From an uncultured Treponema sp. (GTDB taxonomy: Bacteria; Spirochaetota; Spirochaetia; Treponematales; Treponemataceae), in assembly GCA_947178095.1 (NCBI GenBank), contig CAMWWZ010000007.1:1-54061 (forward strand): a DNA stretch of 54,061 nucleotides, given 5' to 3'. Of the stretch, positions 14,112 through 23,784 are shown piece after piece. The notes under the pieces were generated by a model. The model ran no database searches. It was not told where the DNA came from and saw nothing but the letters and a program-made list of their open reading frames with translations. Position 1 is the stretch's first letter; the number at the start of each line of letters is the position of its first letter. The position numbers and the translations under genes were made by a program.

Positions 14112-15239
14112 ATGCGAAAACTTAAGAACATTCTCATAACAGGCGGCGCGGGCTTTATCGGCTCGAATTTCATCCGCTGTCTTTTCGGCATGAGCGCATC
14201 GGGCAAAAGCGAATTCAACTTCGCGCAGTTCGATGGAATCGTCGTGAATTTGGACGCGCTCACATACGCCGGAAATTTGGAAAACCTCGCGGACGTGGAA
14301 AAAAAGTTCGGGCGCGAATCCACAAACCGCCGCTACTTTTTTGAGCGCGGCGACATCTGCGACAGAAAGAACGTCGAGCGGATTTTCCAGGAATATGACA
14401 TAGACACGGTCGTGCATTTCGCGGCCGAAAGCCACGTGGATCGTTCCGTACTTGAGCCTGAGGCGTTCGTGCGGACAAACGTGCTTGGCACATACACGCT
14501 GCTCGATGTCGCGAAGAACTATTGGAAATGCTCGCTCGACAATATTCGCGATGACGTACTTTTCCATCACATTTCCACGGACGAAGTGTACGGCTCGCTC
14601 GGCGACACTGGATATTTTTCCGAGAAAACGCCGTATGACCCGCGCTCGCCATATTCCGCGAGCAAGGCATCGAGCGACCACATCGCCATGGCGTATTCCC
14701 ACACTTTCGCGCTTCCGCTCACGCTTTCGAACTGTTCGAACAATTACGGGCCGTTCCAGTTTCCCGAAAAACTTATTCCACTGATGATTTTGAACATCTC
14801 GAAAGGAAAGAACCTTCCAGTTTACGGCGAGGGAAAAAACATCCGCGACTGGATTTATGTTGAGGATCACAACCGCGCCGTCTGGCAAATCTTGCGCGAA
14901 GGAAAATGCGGCGAAAAGTACAACATCGGCGGAGAAAACGAATGGCGCAACATCGACTTGCTCGAAAAGATAATCGAAATTTCTTCGAACACGCTCGGCC
15001 TTGACGCGGACGACGTGCGCAAAACCATAACTCATGTAAAAGACCGCCCGGGGCACGACGCACGCTACGCAATTGACTGCACGAAAATCAAGGACGAACT
15101 CGGCTGGAAACGCGAGATGACTTTCGAGCAAGGCTTGGAACTTACGGTAAAATGGAACTTGGAGCACAAGGACTGGATTTCGAACATCCAAAGCGGAGAA
15201 TATCTAAAGTGGGTCGAAAAAAATTATGCGGCGCGTTGA
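14112..15239 (+). CDS. rmlB: dTDP-glucose 4,6-dehydratase
   Basis: The 375-aa protein has TGGAGFIGSN at residues 10-19, HFAAESHVDRS near 105, HISTDEVYGSLG near 155 (TDE catalytic triad part) and YSASKASSDH near 180 (YxxxK), then ERDNCSNNYGPFQ-type and DWIYVEDHNRA motifs, all diagnostic of RmlB. It converts dTDP-glucose to dTDP-4-keto-6-deoxyglucose. The ATG at 14112 is preceded by GGAGG 6 nt upstream, better than the upstream in-frame ATG. An acidic/Lys insertion FGMSASGKSEFNFAQF near residue 30 is a little longer than usual. Confidence 0.95.
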   Translation: MRKLKNILITGGAGFIGSNFIRCLFGMSASGKSEFNFAQFDGIVVNLDALTYAGNLENLADVEKKFGRESTNRRYFFERGDICDRKNVERIFQEYDIDTVVHFAAESHVDRSVLEPEAFVRTNVLGTYTLLDVAKNYWKCSLDNIRDDVLFHHISTDEVYGSLGDTGYFSEKTPYDPRSPYSASKASSDHIAMAYSHTFALPLTLSNCSNNYGPFQFPEKLIPLMILNISKGKNLPVYGEGKNIRDWIYVEDHNRAVWQILREGKCGEKYNIGGENEWRNIDLLEKIIEISSNTLGLDADDVRKTITHVKDRPGHDARYAIDCTKIKDELGWKREMTFEQGLELTVKWNLEHKDWISNIQSGEYLKWVEKNYAAR

Positions 15240-16852
15240 AACTTGCTTTTCCAAAGGCAAAACCGAATCTGAAATCGGCCTCGCATTTTCGCGCCGAAAT
15301 TAAGCGCGCGCTCATTTTGGCGACACTTTTGTTTTCCACCTTCTCTTTCGCGCAGGAGCTTGATTCTCCCGAAACGGAAACTCAGGAAGAATCCGTCCAA
15401 AAGGAAAGTTATAAAATTGCTGCCGTAAATTACAACGCGCAGGGCATTACAAAAGAAAGCGCGCTCAAACGCAACATCAAAATCGAAGAAGGAAAAATTT
15501 TCGAAAGCCGCGAAACGCTCGATGCATACATACTCGACATAAAGCAGAAGCTGATAAACGCGCGGCTTTTTGACACGCTCGAAGTCGAATATTCGCTCGG
15601 CGAAGAGGCGGACGATGAAGGCGCGCTGCCTGTTGCAATAAAGGTCGAAACAGTAGACTCAAAGCACATGCTGGCATTGCCTTATCCGATATACGATTCC
15701 AACGAAGGCGTCGAGCTGAAAGTAAAATTCACCGACAACAATTTTTTCGGCACGATGAGCGAAATGGTCGCGAGCCTGCGTTTTTTGTTCGAGCAAAAAG
15801 AAAAACAGGAAAAGGACTATGTTCTTGGCGGAAAATTTGAATACGACTTTCCTTTTTCCATCGGCAAAGTGGAAGCATCATGGAACAACGACCTTTCGTT
15901 TGACTACGCTTTCGTGCGCAAAGAAGCGGAATGGGATTTCCAGACCGGGCTCACGTTCGTCATGCCGTTCGACATTTTTTCACTGCGCTTGGACATTGCG
16001 CAGGGCTCGACTCGCGAACTTGACTACGAGGAATTCGGAGACGACATATATTTCACCGAATACGCAAAATTTTCCGTTCCAATCACGCTTGTGCCACTCA
16101 AAGGTTTCGGCGACCTTGTGCTTTCCCCCGCGATAGAATTCCTGTACAATTGGGACAGTGACGGAATCAGCATCAAAAACGAAGACTTGCTTTCGCCGGA
16201 ACTTACAGTTTCCACGGAACTGAGCGCGGGGCGCGTGGACTGGCAGGGAAATTTCAGGAAAGGATTTTTGGCATCGTTCACGCCGTGCCTCGCCTACAAC
16301 TTCCAGCTCAACGAATTCCAGCCAGGAGTGGAAGCGCAGGCGAAAGTGTTTTTCGCATGGAAACAAGCCGCGCTCAATTCGCGCCTTATGATTTTCGCGC
16401 AGCACAACTCATACAGACGCTACGGAGAATTTTTGCGCGGCGTCCCGGACGACCAATATTTTTCATCGCAGACAGGAATGGGCGACATGCACGCCTGCAA
16501 GAGCGCGGCGGCGATCATCTTGAACATCGATGTTCCAATCCGGCTTTTCTCCACGCAGTTCAAGAAAAACTGGCTTAAAAATTTCAATTTTGAAGTCCAA
16601 CTTTCGCCTTTCATAGACATCGCGCTTACACAGAACAGAAGCACGGGAAAAACATTCTCGCCAAAAGACGGATTCTACACTTGCGGAATCGAAATGCTTT
16701 TCTTTCCGGAAAAATGGAAGAGCGTGCAGCTTCGCGCGAGCATCGGATTTGACATGGGACGAATCCTTTTCAAAAATGCCGTGGACACTTCTTGGCGCGA
16801 CGAGAATACGAGCATAAAAGAAATCTCGCTTGGAGTCGGACTCTTCTACTAG
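15236..16852 (+). CDS. BamA/TamA-type outer-membrane beta-barrel protein with POTRA domain
   Basis: The 538-aa protein has a signal peptide (RALILATLLFSTFSFAQ) after a basic N-terminal tail, then a POTRA-like domain (about 60-150: YKIAAVNYNAQGITKESALK, EGKIFESRETLDAYILDI) and a long alternating, aromatic-rich region ending in ...SLGVGLFY, typical of an Omp85-type barrel with a terminal aromatic residue. The TTG start at 15236 overlaps the rmlB stop (TTGA); the longer open frame upstream lies inside rmlB. The unusually long tail before the signal peptide leaves the start somewhat open. Probably inserts or exports outer-membrane material; its exact role is unknown. Confidence 0.78.
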   Translation: MKLAFPKAKPNLKSASHFRAEIKRALILATLLFSTFSFAQELDSPETETQEESVQKESYKIAAVNYNAQGITKESALKRNIKIEEGKIFESRETLDAYILDIKQKLINARLFDTLEVEYSLGEEADDEGALPVAIKVETVDSKHMLALPYPIYDSNEGVELKVKFTDNNFFGTMSEMVASLRFLFEQKEKQEKDYVLGGKFEYDFPFSIGKVEASWNNDLSFDYAFVRKEAEWDFQTGLTFVMPFDIFSLRLDIAQGSTRELDYEEFGDDIYFTEYAKFSVPITLVPLKGFGDLVLSPAIEFLYNWDSDGISIKNEDLLSPELTVSTELSAGRVDWQGNFRKGFLASFTPCLAYNFQLNEFQPGVEAQAKVFFAWKQAALNSRLMIFAQHNSYRRYGEFLRGVPDDQYFSSQTGMGDMHACKSAAAIILNIDVPIRLFSTQFKKNWLKNFNFEVQLSPFIDIALTQNRSTGKTFSPKDGFYTCGIEMLFFPEKWKSVQLRASIGFDMGRILFKNAVDTSWRDENTSIKEISLGVGLFY

Positions 16853-17970
16853 CGGTCTTCGAGTTCCAATTCAGCCGCCGTCCGCCAATATTCATCGGGG
16901 CAAAAATCCGATATTTTTTTCAAAAACGACGTGGCGAAGTCATTCCAGCCGTTTTTTCGAGCGCGGACGGCCATATCGAAAAATCCGCGCCACAAACCTT
17001 TTTCCTGCATCCACGACATTACGTCCTCATTCTTGCCGCATTCCGCGAAAAAATGATCCAGCGAACGCCGCTCGTTTTCGTCGAACGTGATTTCGCCGAG
17101 CCTGTCGTCAAGGATTTCCACCACGTGCGTAAATCCGACAATCACGCCGAACGCCGTCATATAAAAACTTTCCTTTATCTCGCCGCGCCTTTCGAAAATG
17201 TCCGCAAGTTCAAAATACGCGCTCATAGAATTGATGGCATTCGAACGGAAAAGCTGCAAAAAATATTCCGCCAAATCCACGCCACGCCGCTTCAGCTTTA
17301 CGCTTTTTTCAATCGCGTTGTACATCGTCTTGTTCCGATAAAGGCCGTCTCCTTCCACCACGAGCAAAAGCGCCTTTTCGCAAGTCGTGTCGTCTCCCAA
17401 GACATTCGCCAAGTCCGCCATTTCATAGAGAATGTCGAATTTCACGGCAGGCACGTCGAGTATGTCGCTGTGGCTTCGGGCGCGTTCAAGATAACGCATC
17501 GCCAAGTCGTACTCGCCTTCGAGCCGATAAATTTTCGCGAGGAGAAAATCGCTTTCGGGATATTCGCCGAGACTCTCAAGATAACTGTAAAGCCGCGGAA
17601 GCGAATTGCCGAAAAAATCCGAGCCATGCCGTTCGATTTGATTCTCGATAATTTCGATGGCATCGTATTCCTCGCGCTCTTTCAAAATCGGCATAAGGTC
17701 CGAAATAAAAGGTCCAGCCTTTTTTATGGCCGGCACTGCAAGGACGTTTCCAATTACGGAACTGCTCCAACGCACTTCGTTCCTGCGGGCGAGCCGCGCC
17801 TCTTCGCAAAGCGTCATCGCTTCGGAATATTGCCCCACGTCGAACGCATGCTGCGCCCTCGCCAAAATGCGGTCGCTTTGGACTAGGATTTCGGGACGAA
17901 CCATGCTTTGCGAAAAAACTTTCAGCGCGAGAAAAATTGTAAAAAACGAAAAAAAAGCGATTTTCTTCAA
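16849..17970 (-). CDS. Exported TPR-type helical-repeat protein
   Basis: The 373-aa protein begins MKKIAFFSFFTIFLALKVFS, a clear signal peptide, and continues with tetratricopeptide-like helices (ILARAQHAFDVGQYSEAMTL, LAKIYRLEGEYDLAMRYLER, ILYEMADLANVLGDDTTCEK). TTG 17970 is chosen over TTG 17985 because it gives the canonical MKK signal sequence with GGGA 8 nt upstream. It is the last gene after V-ATPase and ispG, 21 nt from ispG. Its stop codon shares CTAG with the stop of the convergent outer-membrane gene. Likely periplasmic scaffold; function unknown. Confidence 0.75.
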   Translation of the reverse strand: MKKIAFFSFFTIFLALKVFSQSMVRPEILVQSDRILARAQHAFDVGQYSEAMTLCEEARLARRNEVRWSSSVIGNVLAVPAIKKAGPFISDLMPILKEREEYDAIEIIENQIERHGSDFFGNSLPRLYSYLESLGEYPESDFLLAKIYRLEGEYDLAMRYLERARSHSDILDVPAVKFDILYEMADLANVLGDDTTCEKALLLVVEGDGLYRNKTMYNAIEKSVKLKRRGVDLAEYFLQLFRSNAINSMSAYFELADIFERRGEIKESFYMTAFGVIVGFTHVVEILDDRLGEITFDENERRSLDHFFAECGKNEDVMSWMQEKGLWRGFFDMAVRARKNGWNDFATSFLKKISDFCPDEYWRTAAELELEDR

Positions 17971-17991
17971 AATGTCATTTCCCAAATGTTT

Positions 17992-19077
17992 TTAAAGAGA
18001 ATTGAATTCCTCTTCAAAGACATTATCGGCATTTTCTTCGGGAATTGTTCGGATTATTTTTCCTTTTTTGAAAATAATCGCCTTGCCGCCCGCGCCCGCT
18101 ATTCCCAAGTCGGCGTGCTTCGCTTCTCCGGGCCCGTTCACGGCGCAGCCCATCACGGCTATCGTAACATTCTTCGGGCTTGAAAGAAGCCGCGCCTCCC
18201 ACTTTTGCACGAAGGAATGCACGTCGAATCCTTCGCGTCCGCATCTCGGGCACGAGACGATTCGCACGCCGCCGCTTCGCTTGCCGCATTCGCGCAGGAT
18301 TTCGCAGCCAGCAATCACTTCGTTTTGCGGCGAAGAAGAAAGGCTCACGCGGATTGTGTCGCCGATTCCCTTTGAAAGAAGAGCCGAAAAAGCGAGCGTG
18401 CTTTTTACGATTCCGCCGATGAGAGGTCCTGCCTCCGTGACTCCGATGTGAAGCGGAATGTCGAATTTTTTTGAAAACGCCTCGTTCGCATCGATTGTTT
18501 CGGCGACACTCGAAGCCTTCATGCTCACGACTACCTGCGAAAATCCGAGTTCGTCGAAAATTCGCGCTTCGCGCTCTGCGGAAATCGCCAAAGCTTCGCC
18601 ACGGGAAATTTTTCCTTCCGCGACATTTTCCGCCAAATCCTTTTGAAGGCTTCCCGAATTCACGCCGATTCGAATCGCGACGTTCTTTTCGCGGCAGGCG
18701 TTCACCACGGCTTCCACTCGCTCGCGGCTTCCGATGTTGCCGGGATTTATGCGGATTGCCGCGACATTTCCCTTGAGGCATTCCAAAGCCAAGCGATAGT
18801 CGAAATGGATGTCCGCCACAAGCGGCATCTGAGTGCGCTCGGCGATCGCGCACAAAGATTTCGCGCTGGCTTCGTCGGGCACGGCAAAACGCACTATGTC
18901 GCAACCCAATCCTTCCAATTCGGAAAGGGCGCGCAAAGTGCGCTCAAATTTTTGCGAGTCGTTTTCGATGCCGGCAATTCCTTCCTTCCACATTGTTTGG
19001 ACGGAAATCGGACTGCCGCCACCGATATTCAATTTTTTGGTCAAACCGCTCCCACCGATAGAAACAGTGCGTGTCAT
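17992..19077 (-). CDS. ispG: 4-hydroxy-3-methylbut-2-enyl diphosphate synthase
   Basis: The 361-aa protein has the GcpE/IspG pattern: N-terminal TIM-barrel region with SVQTMWKEGIAG, DIVRFAVPDE and VADIHFDYRLAL, AIRINPGNIG near 110, and C-terminal Fe-S ligands CPRCGRE (about 272-278) and GCAVNGPGEAKHADLGIAG (about 309-327). It makes HMBPP from MEcPP in the MEP isoprenoid pathway using a [4Fe-4S] cluster. Length fits the short bacterial form. It starts three bases after the V-ATPase K subunit stop, so it shares that operon, an unusual partner. Confidence 0.95.
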   Translation of the reverse strand: MTRTVSIGGSGLTKKLNIGGGSPISVQTMWKEGIAGIENDSQKFERTLRALSELEGLGCDIVRFAVPDEASAKSLCAIAERTQMPLVADIHFDYRLALECLKGNVAAIRINPGNIGSRERVEAVVNACREKNVAIRIGVNSGSLQKDLAENVAEGKISRGEALAISAEREARIFDELGFSQVVVSMKASSVAETIDANEAFSKKFDIPLHIGVTEAGPLIGGIVKSTLAFSALLSKGIGDTIRVSLSSSPQNEVIAGCEILRECGKRSGGVRIVSCPRCGREGFDVHSFVQKWEARLLSSPKNVTIAVMGCAVNGPGEAKHADLGIAGAGGKAIIFKKGKIIRTIPEENADNVFEEEFNSL

Positions 19078-19080
19078 TTA

Positions 19081-19527
19081 TTAGAGAGAGCCTGACGCGA
19101 CCATGCCGAACACCATCGCGAACAAAGCGATAGTTTCGCAAAGACCTACGACCATGATGTAGTTGGTGAAGCCCTTTCCAGTTTCGCCAAGCGCGTCGCT
19201 GCCAGCAGCACCGGCTTTTCCCTGCGCCACGGCAGAAAGGCACATTGCCAAACCGCAAGCAAATCCCATTCCGAGCAAGAAACTCTGCGCAGCAGGACTT
19301 GCGTTGGGCGCAACGCCGAGCATCGTGTTCATCAGCAAAAATCCGTAGATTGTCTGAGTGAGCGGCGCACCCGCGAAGACGACCAGCAAGAACGGAGCGG
19401 GCTTGTTGTTCAAATAGCAGCGTTTCCACGCGCCAATCGCGCCCTGTCCAGCGATTCCGATTCCGATTGCGCTTCCCAAAGCTGCAATTCCCATGACCAC
19501 ACCGGCTCCAATCATTCCCCAGTTCAT
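19081..19527 (-). CDS. ntpK: V-type ATP synthase subunit K (proteolipid)
   Basis: The 148-aa protein is a duplicated hairpin of four membrane helices. The first hairpin carries GAPLTQTIYGF, the second AVAQGKAG and CETIALFAMVFG with the ion-carrying Glu near 134. The T-Q-x-x-Y set, the Gln of AVAQG and the Glu match the residues described for the Na+ site of Enterococcus NtpK (Thr64, Gln65, Tyr68, Gln110, Glu139). The first hairpin lacks its own carboxylate, so one ion per four-helix subunit is expected. AGGAG lies 6 nt before the ATG. A 250-nt gap with hairpins separates it from subunit I, perhaps to raise its expression. Confidence 0.95.
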   Translation of the reverse strand: MNWGMIGAGVVMGIAALGSAIGIGIAGQGAIGAWKRCYLNNKPAPFLLVVFAGAPLTQTIYGFLLMNTMLGVAPNASPAAQSFLLGMGFACGLAMCLSAVAQGKAGAAGSDALGETGKGFTNYIMVVGLCETIALFAMVFGMVASGSL

Positions 19528-19611
19528 AAATTACTCCTAAAAAAACCAAGAGCAAAATTTCAATTTCGCGAATGGTTTTTGACATGCGCCATAGGCGCAG
19601 AAATTATATAA

Positions 19612-19682
19612 GCAAGTTTGCAACGCAAACTTGTCAAGATAGAGTTTCGCGCCATTTTAGCGAAACTCTATCTTAACTCCTT
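19612..19682 (-). repeat. Hairpin element in the ntpI-ntpK gap (copy 1)
   Basis: Read on the minus strand the element begins AAGGAGTTA (19682-19674), then a perfect 15-bp stem (AAGATAGAGTTTCGC at 19674-19660 with its complement at 19650-19636) around a loop holding ATGGC, then a second stem CAAGTTTGC-GTT-GCAAACTTG (19633-19613). The order and the conserved parts match the element in the leader of the V-ATPase operon (26855-26921). Confidence 0.7.
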
Positions 19683-19750
19683 ACATTTTATCCGCAAAAA
19701 GCGGAAGATTTTTTATTCAAGCGGACTTGCGCCCGTTTTTCCGAAATCAC

Positions 19751-19770
19751 AAGTTAATTGATATTAACTT
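19751..19770. terminator. Hairpin after ntpI
   Basis: AAGTTAAT and ATTAACTT form an 8-bp stem with a TGAT loop just downstream of the ntpI stop. It lacks a T-run on the minus strand, so it may protect or process the mRNA rather than end it. Confidence 0.35.
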
Positions 19771-19780
19771 CATTCTTGAT

Positions 19781-21724
19781 TTAATTTGAAAACGGCTTGT
19801 ATTTCGTGCCGCTCCATGCCATTCCCAAATGCTGCGAGAATTCCAACGTGTTAAGTCGCACGCCGTGAACGATTACCGAAAGCGCGTTCAGTATCATGTT
19901 CAAACCGTGTCCGAAACACAAAAGGATCACCACAACGATTATCATCGAAAGCTTTCCGAGCATAGGTCCTGCCATCTCGTTCACCGTGTTGCTTATCGCC
20001 GCACCCGCGAGGGCCACCGCCCAAAGTCGGATGTAAGAAACGATGTCGCTGAACACGTTGACGATTCCGAGCAAAACGCTGATTATGTTCTTCAAACTTT
20101 CAAGAATCGACTTTCCGACGCTTCCCTCGTAGTTCGAGAAAATGAAATTCAGCAAAAAGCCGAATCCCAAGACCCCGAGCGCGGCCGTCGGAAAATAATG
20201 CGGCGCGGCGAACCCGAAAAGATTCACGCTTTGGCCGTTGTCCATAAGCGGGAACGTATAATTCACGCCGTCCGCAACGACCATGCTCAACACCACATAG
20301 AACGTGCCCCACAATTGCAGGAGCGCGCCGAAGTCGCCCGCCGCCTTGAGGCTTTTTTGCCGCGCGTTCGAAACGCAGCAAGTTATGTGCGCGATGCTCA
20401 GCTGAATCAATGCGAGCGTAAAGCAGAAAATCTGCTGGTTTTTGTCCGCAAGACTTTTCGCCGCCTCCGCACTCATTCCCTGCAAGACGAGTTTCGGCTG
20501 CGAGAAAAGCGAGCTTGAAAGGCTCACCAATTGCGGCGGAAGCAAACTCGCGTTCACTCCGAAATACGAGCAAGTGAGAACGCCCCAAACCATCGTACAC
20601 GCGCCCAAAAGCACGACCAAAGCCGAAAGCGACTTTTGACCTTTTTTCGCCTTTCCCGCGAGAATCAATCCCACAACCGCAATCAACGCGCCATATCCCG
20701 CGTCCGCGAAAATCATAGAAAAGAATACGCAGAAGAAAAGCAAGAACCAAGCCGAAATGTCGAACTCGCGGTAGCCCGGCGTAACGTCGAGAAAATCCGT
20801 GAGCGGATAAATCAGGCTCACAAGTTTGTTGTTCTTGAGTTTCGTAGGAACAGGATCGTCCTCCGAAGGATCTTCGCAAAGCAAAGCCCAGTTCGAACGC
20901 GCCGCCGTTTCCTTGAGCGCGGCAAGCGAATCCACGGGAACGAATCCCGAAATCCATGAAAGCGAAGTGTTTTTTTCCTCCGCATCCTGCTCCATTCCGG
21001 AATAAACCGATTCGAATTCGATTTCCTTTTCAAGCGATTTTTCATAGTCCGAAAGCGACTTCGCGAAAACCGCGCTTTCGACCAAATCCGCTTCGATTTT
21101 GGAAATTTCATTTTTGGCAGAATCGATTTCAGCCGCAATTTCGTCGCTCGACTTTTCGGGCAAAACCACTTGGTACGCCTCGGGGACAAGTCCCGCCGGC
21201 CGCTCGCCTTTTTCCGCTTCCGTTTCGGAAATGAGCAAAAAGCGTTTCGTGGTTTTCGAAGAATTCACCAAAAGCGTCTTCACGTCCTCGCCGATCAAAT
21301 TGTACTTGTCGGAAGGGATTTCGTAGAGCGAAAGGTGAATGCCCTTTTGCGAAAGGAACGCCAAGTCGGAGGGATTTACGATTCCCCACGGAGAAAGGCG
21401 TTCGAGCTCCGCCGCGCTCTGCGCGATTTTGTCGAGCAAAGCCTTTTTGCGTTCCGCGAGCGCAACGATTTTTTCGGCGCGAAGCGCGGTCTCTTCGTTC
21501 GACACGGAAACCATCTTCAAATTTTTCTGCGGAATTTTCATTTCCGCGAGAATCGCCTGAGCCGCGCGAAGCTTTGCCGAAACGTTTTTCAGTTCCGAAA
21601 GCCGCTCGCCTTTGCCCTCGACGTTCTGCAAATGAACCAGCCCCGACGCGCGAAGCGTTTTGAGGGCGGCTTCTTTTTCCCTGCTCAAAATCACAAGGGA
21701 AACTTTTTTCATCGGGACAATCAT
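19781..21724 (-). CDS. ntpI: V-type ATP synthase subunit I
   Basis: The 647-aa protein has a soluble N-terminal half of about 310 residues (starting MIVPMKKVSLVILSREKEAA) with coiled-coil segments, then seven to eight membrane helices (DISAWFLLFFCVFFSMIFAD near 340, through SDIVSYIRLWAVALAGAAIS around 575). The arginine in SYIRLWAVALAG is the conserved stator arginine that faces the proteolipid ring. It is the membrane stator of the V-ATPase, pairing with subunit K. The ATG overlaps the subunit D stop (ATGA). Confidence 0.95.
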   Translation of the reverse strand: MIVPMKKVSLVILSREKEAALKTLRASGLVHLQNVEGKGERLSELKNVSAKLRAAQAILAEMKIPQKNLKMVSVSNEETALRAEKIVALAERKKALLDKIAQSAAELERLSPWGIVNPSDLAFLSQKGIHLSLYEIPSDKYNLIGEDVKTLLVNSSKTTKRFLLISETEAEKGERPAGLVPEAYQVVLPEKSSDEIAAEIDSAKNEISKIEADLVESAVFAKSLSDYEKSLEKEIEFESVYSGMEQDAEEKNTSLSWISGFVPVDSLAALKETAARSNWALLCEDPSEDDPVPTKLKNNKLVSLIYPLTDFLDVTPGYREFDISAWFLLFFCVFFSMIFADAGYGALIAVVGLILAGKAKKGQKSLSALVVLLGACTMVWGVLTCSYFGVNASLLPPQLVSLSSSLFSQPKLVLQGMSAEAAKSLADKNQQIFCFTLALIQLSIAHITCCVSNARQKSLKAAGDFGALLQLWGTFYVVLSMVVADGVNYTFPLMDNGQSVNLFGFAAPHYFPTAALGVLGFGFLLNFIFSNYEGSVGKSILESLKNIISVLLGIVNVFSDIVSYIRLWAVALAGAAISNTVNEMAGPMLGKLSMIIVVVILLCFGHGLNMILNALSVIVHGVRLNTLEFSQHLGMAWSGTKYKPFSN

Positions 21725-22335
21725 TCAGTTTCCTCCTGCGCCTTTTGTTGCAGCTTTTTCTTGGAAATTTTCGAGCGCACTACGGCCGCGACTTGCTCGT
21801 CGCCCAAGTACACCGTGATTTTCTTTATGTTCGCCTTCGTTTCGGGAATCTTGACCTTTTCGAAAAGGTTTACGCGCTGAGTCGTCACGCGAAGTTCCCT
21901 TGCCAAAAGCCGCACCTGTTCGTCCAAAGTGTCGGCTTCCAAATCAAGCGAAAGCGCCTTTTCCATGCGGTCGGCGGCCAAATCGATCCAAAGCGGGGTC
22001 GAATAAAGGTCGTAGTCGCCGCGCGAAAAATCCGCGCCTTCGTATATTGGAATCGTAACGCCGGCGATGTTGCCAGTGCCCTTGCGGATGTTTTTCACCG
22101 TGACCATGCCAGGCTTGAAGGCTTCCTTTTCCCCGAAAACCGAAATCCACTCTTCGAACTCCTTTTCCAAGGCCTTGCGCTGCGCGCGAACTTCCTTGGC
22201 GCGGGCATCGATTGTGCGTATTTCAGTCTGAAGCTGCTGTTTTTTGAGCGTGAGCGTAGGAAGATAACGCCGGAACATTTTCAGCGCGTCTTTCTGCGTC
22301 TTAAGCTCGTTTTTTGTCAGCTTTATCTTCGCCAT
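21721..22335 (-). CDS. ntpD: V-type ATP synthase subunit D
   Basis: The 204-aa protein starts MAKIKLTKNELKTQKDALKM, the central-rotor coiled coil typical of subunit D, with a matching C-terminal helix (ARELRVTTQRVNLFEKVKIP) and KITVYLGDEQVAAVVRSK. ATG 22335 with GAGGA 5 nt upstream is preferred to the ORF extension. It is the rotor shaft that couples the A3B3 head to the membrane ring. No ntpF or ntpG gene is visible beside it, so it may act without those subunits or they are elsewhere. Confidence 0.93.
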   Translation of the reverse strand: MAKIKLTKNELKTQKDALKMFRRYLPTLTLKKQQLQTEIRTIDARAKEVRAQRKALEKEFEEWISVFGEKEAFKPGMVTVKNIRKGTGNIAGVTIPIYEGADFSRGDYDLYSTPLWIDLAADRMEKALSLDLEADTLDEQVRLLARELRVTTQRVNLFEKVKIPETKANIKKITVYLGDEQVAAVVRSKISKKKLQQKAQEETE

Positions 22336-22488
22336 ACAAATCCTCAATTTTTTTCGGCGTTCCAAATCCATTCAAATCCGAATGAAAATGAAAAACCGAT
22401 GCCGAAATCAATACTAAAAAATGCCGCGCGAGTTCCTGTCCTGCGAAAGGCAAAAACTCGCACCTATTTTTTAACAGTAAAAAGGCTT

Positions 22489-23784
22489 CTATTTGACGGG
22501 CCAGTGCTCTTCAATCAAAGCGGACTTGATTCCCACTTCGTCCTTTTCAAAGCAGTCGGCGAGAATCTTCCAGCCCATGTCGAGAGCGTCTTCCAAAGCG
22601 ATGTTCTTGGAAAGATCCATCATCTCGCTTTCAAACAGCGCGCCGTATTTTATGAGCTTTTCGTCCCACGCGCTCATCATAAAGCCCATCGACTTCTTTT
22701 CGAGCGTGTCCTTGTATGAAGAATACAGGCGAATCATTCCGTCCATGAGCGCGCGATGGTCGTTGCGCGTCTTGTCGTTGACGTTCTGCTTGAGGCGCGA
22801 AAGGCTACCGAAAGGCTCAATGCGTCCGCCTTTGAGATAATACTGTCCTTCGGTGATGTAGCCCGTGTTGTCAGGAACAGGGTGCGTAACGTCGTCGCCA
22901 GGCATCGTCGTCACGGCGAGAATCGTCACAGATCCCGCGTCGGCGAAGTCAACGGCCTTTTCATAGCGGCTCGCCAATTGCGAATACAAGTCTCCGGGAT
23001 AGCCGCGGTTCGAAGGAACTTGCTCCTGCGTGATGGCGATTTCCTTCATTGAATCGGCGAAGTTCGTCATGTCCGTAAGAAGGACGAGAACGTCCTTTCC
23101 CTGCAAAGCGAATTGCTCGGCCACGGCAAGCGAAAGATCCGGAATCTTCTTGCATTCTACGGTCGGGTCTGCCGCCGTGTGGATGAACATTACAGTTCGG
23201 CTGAGCGCGCCGCCGTTTTCGAGCGTGTTCTTGAAATACAAGTAGTCGTCGTACTTGAGTCCCATTCCGCCGAGGACGATCACGTCAACTTCGGCCTGCA
23301 TCGCGATTCGCGCGAGAAGCTGGTTGTACGGCTCGCCCGAAATAGAAAAAATCGGAAGTTTCTGCGAAACGACCAAAGTGTTGAACATGTCAATCATCGG
23401 AATTCCGGTGCGAATCATTCGCCGCGCCATGATGCGCTTTGAAGGATTGACCGAAGGTCCGCCGATCGCCACGAGATTTTCCGCGAGAGAAGGTCCTTTG
23501 TCGCGCGGCTCGGCAGAACCATTGAAAATTCGTCCCAAAAGGTTTTCGCTGAAACTCACTTCCATTCGGTGTCCGAGGAATTTGATGTGGTCGCCGGTGG
23601 AAACGCCGCGTCCGCCCGCAAAAACTTGCAGCGAAACGTTCTCACCTTGAATCGCGCTCACTTCCGCAAGCGACTTTCCGAAACGAGTCTCGATTTCGGC
23701 GAGCTCGCCGTATGAAACGTCGGAGGCTTTTACCGTGATGACGCTTCCGTTTATCGATTCGATTTTGCTGTAAACTTTGTTCAT
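22489..23784 (-). CDS. ntpB: V-type ATP synthase subunit B
   Basis: The 431-aa protein has the regulatory-subunit pattern: [39 protein letters not shown], a degenerate P-loop region ([10 protein letters not shown] rather than GxxGxGKT), [20 protein letters not shown] and [20 protein letters not shown], the last being the arginine-bearing end of the A/B interface. The stop of subunit A and the ATG share bases (TAATG). It forms the alternating non-catalytic partner in the A3B3 head. Confidence 0.96.
   Translation of the reverse strand: MNKVYSKIESINGSVITVKASDVSYGELAEIETRFGKSLAEVSAIQGENVSLQVFAGGRGVSTGDHIKFLGHRMEVSFSENLLGRIFNGSAEPRDKGPSLAENLVAIGGPSVNPSKRIMARRMIRTGIPMIDMFNTLVVSQKLPIFSISGEPYNQLLARIAMQAEVDVIVLGGMGLKYDDYLYFKNTLENGGALSRTVMFIHTAADPTVECKKIPDLSLAVAEQFALQGKDVLVLLTDMTNFADSMKEIAITQEQVPSNRGYPGDLYSQLASRYEKAVDFADAGSVTILAVTTMPGDDVTHPVPDNTGYITEGQYYLKGGRIEPFGSLSRLKQNVNDKTRNDHRALMDGMIRLYSSYKDTLEKKSMGFMMSAWDEKLIKYGALFESEMMDLSKNIALEDALDMGWKILADCFEKDEVGIKSALIEEHWPVK

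Noticed and set aside
13266..15191. Minus-strand open frame opposite rmlD and rmlB (641 codons)
   Set aside because: Both rml genes are clear on the plus strand; the shadow has no family match.
15152..15235. N-terminal extension of the outer-membrane protein
   Set aside because: It lies within rmlB and has no signal sequence of its own; start placed at TTG 15236.
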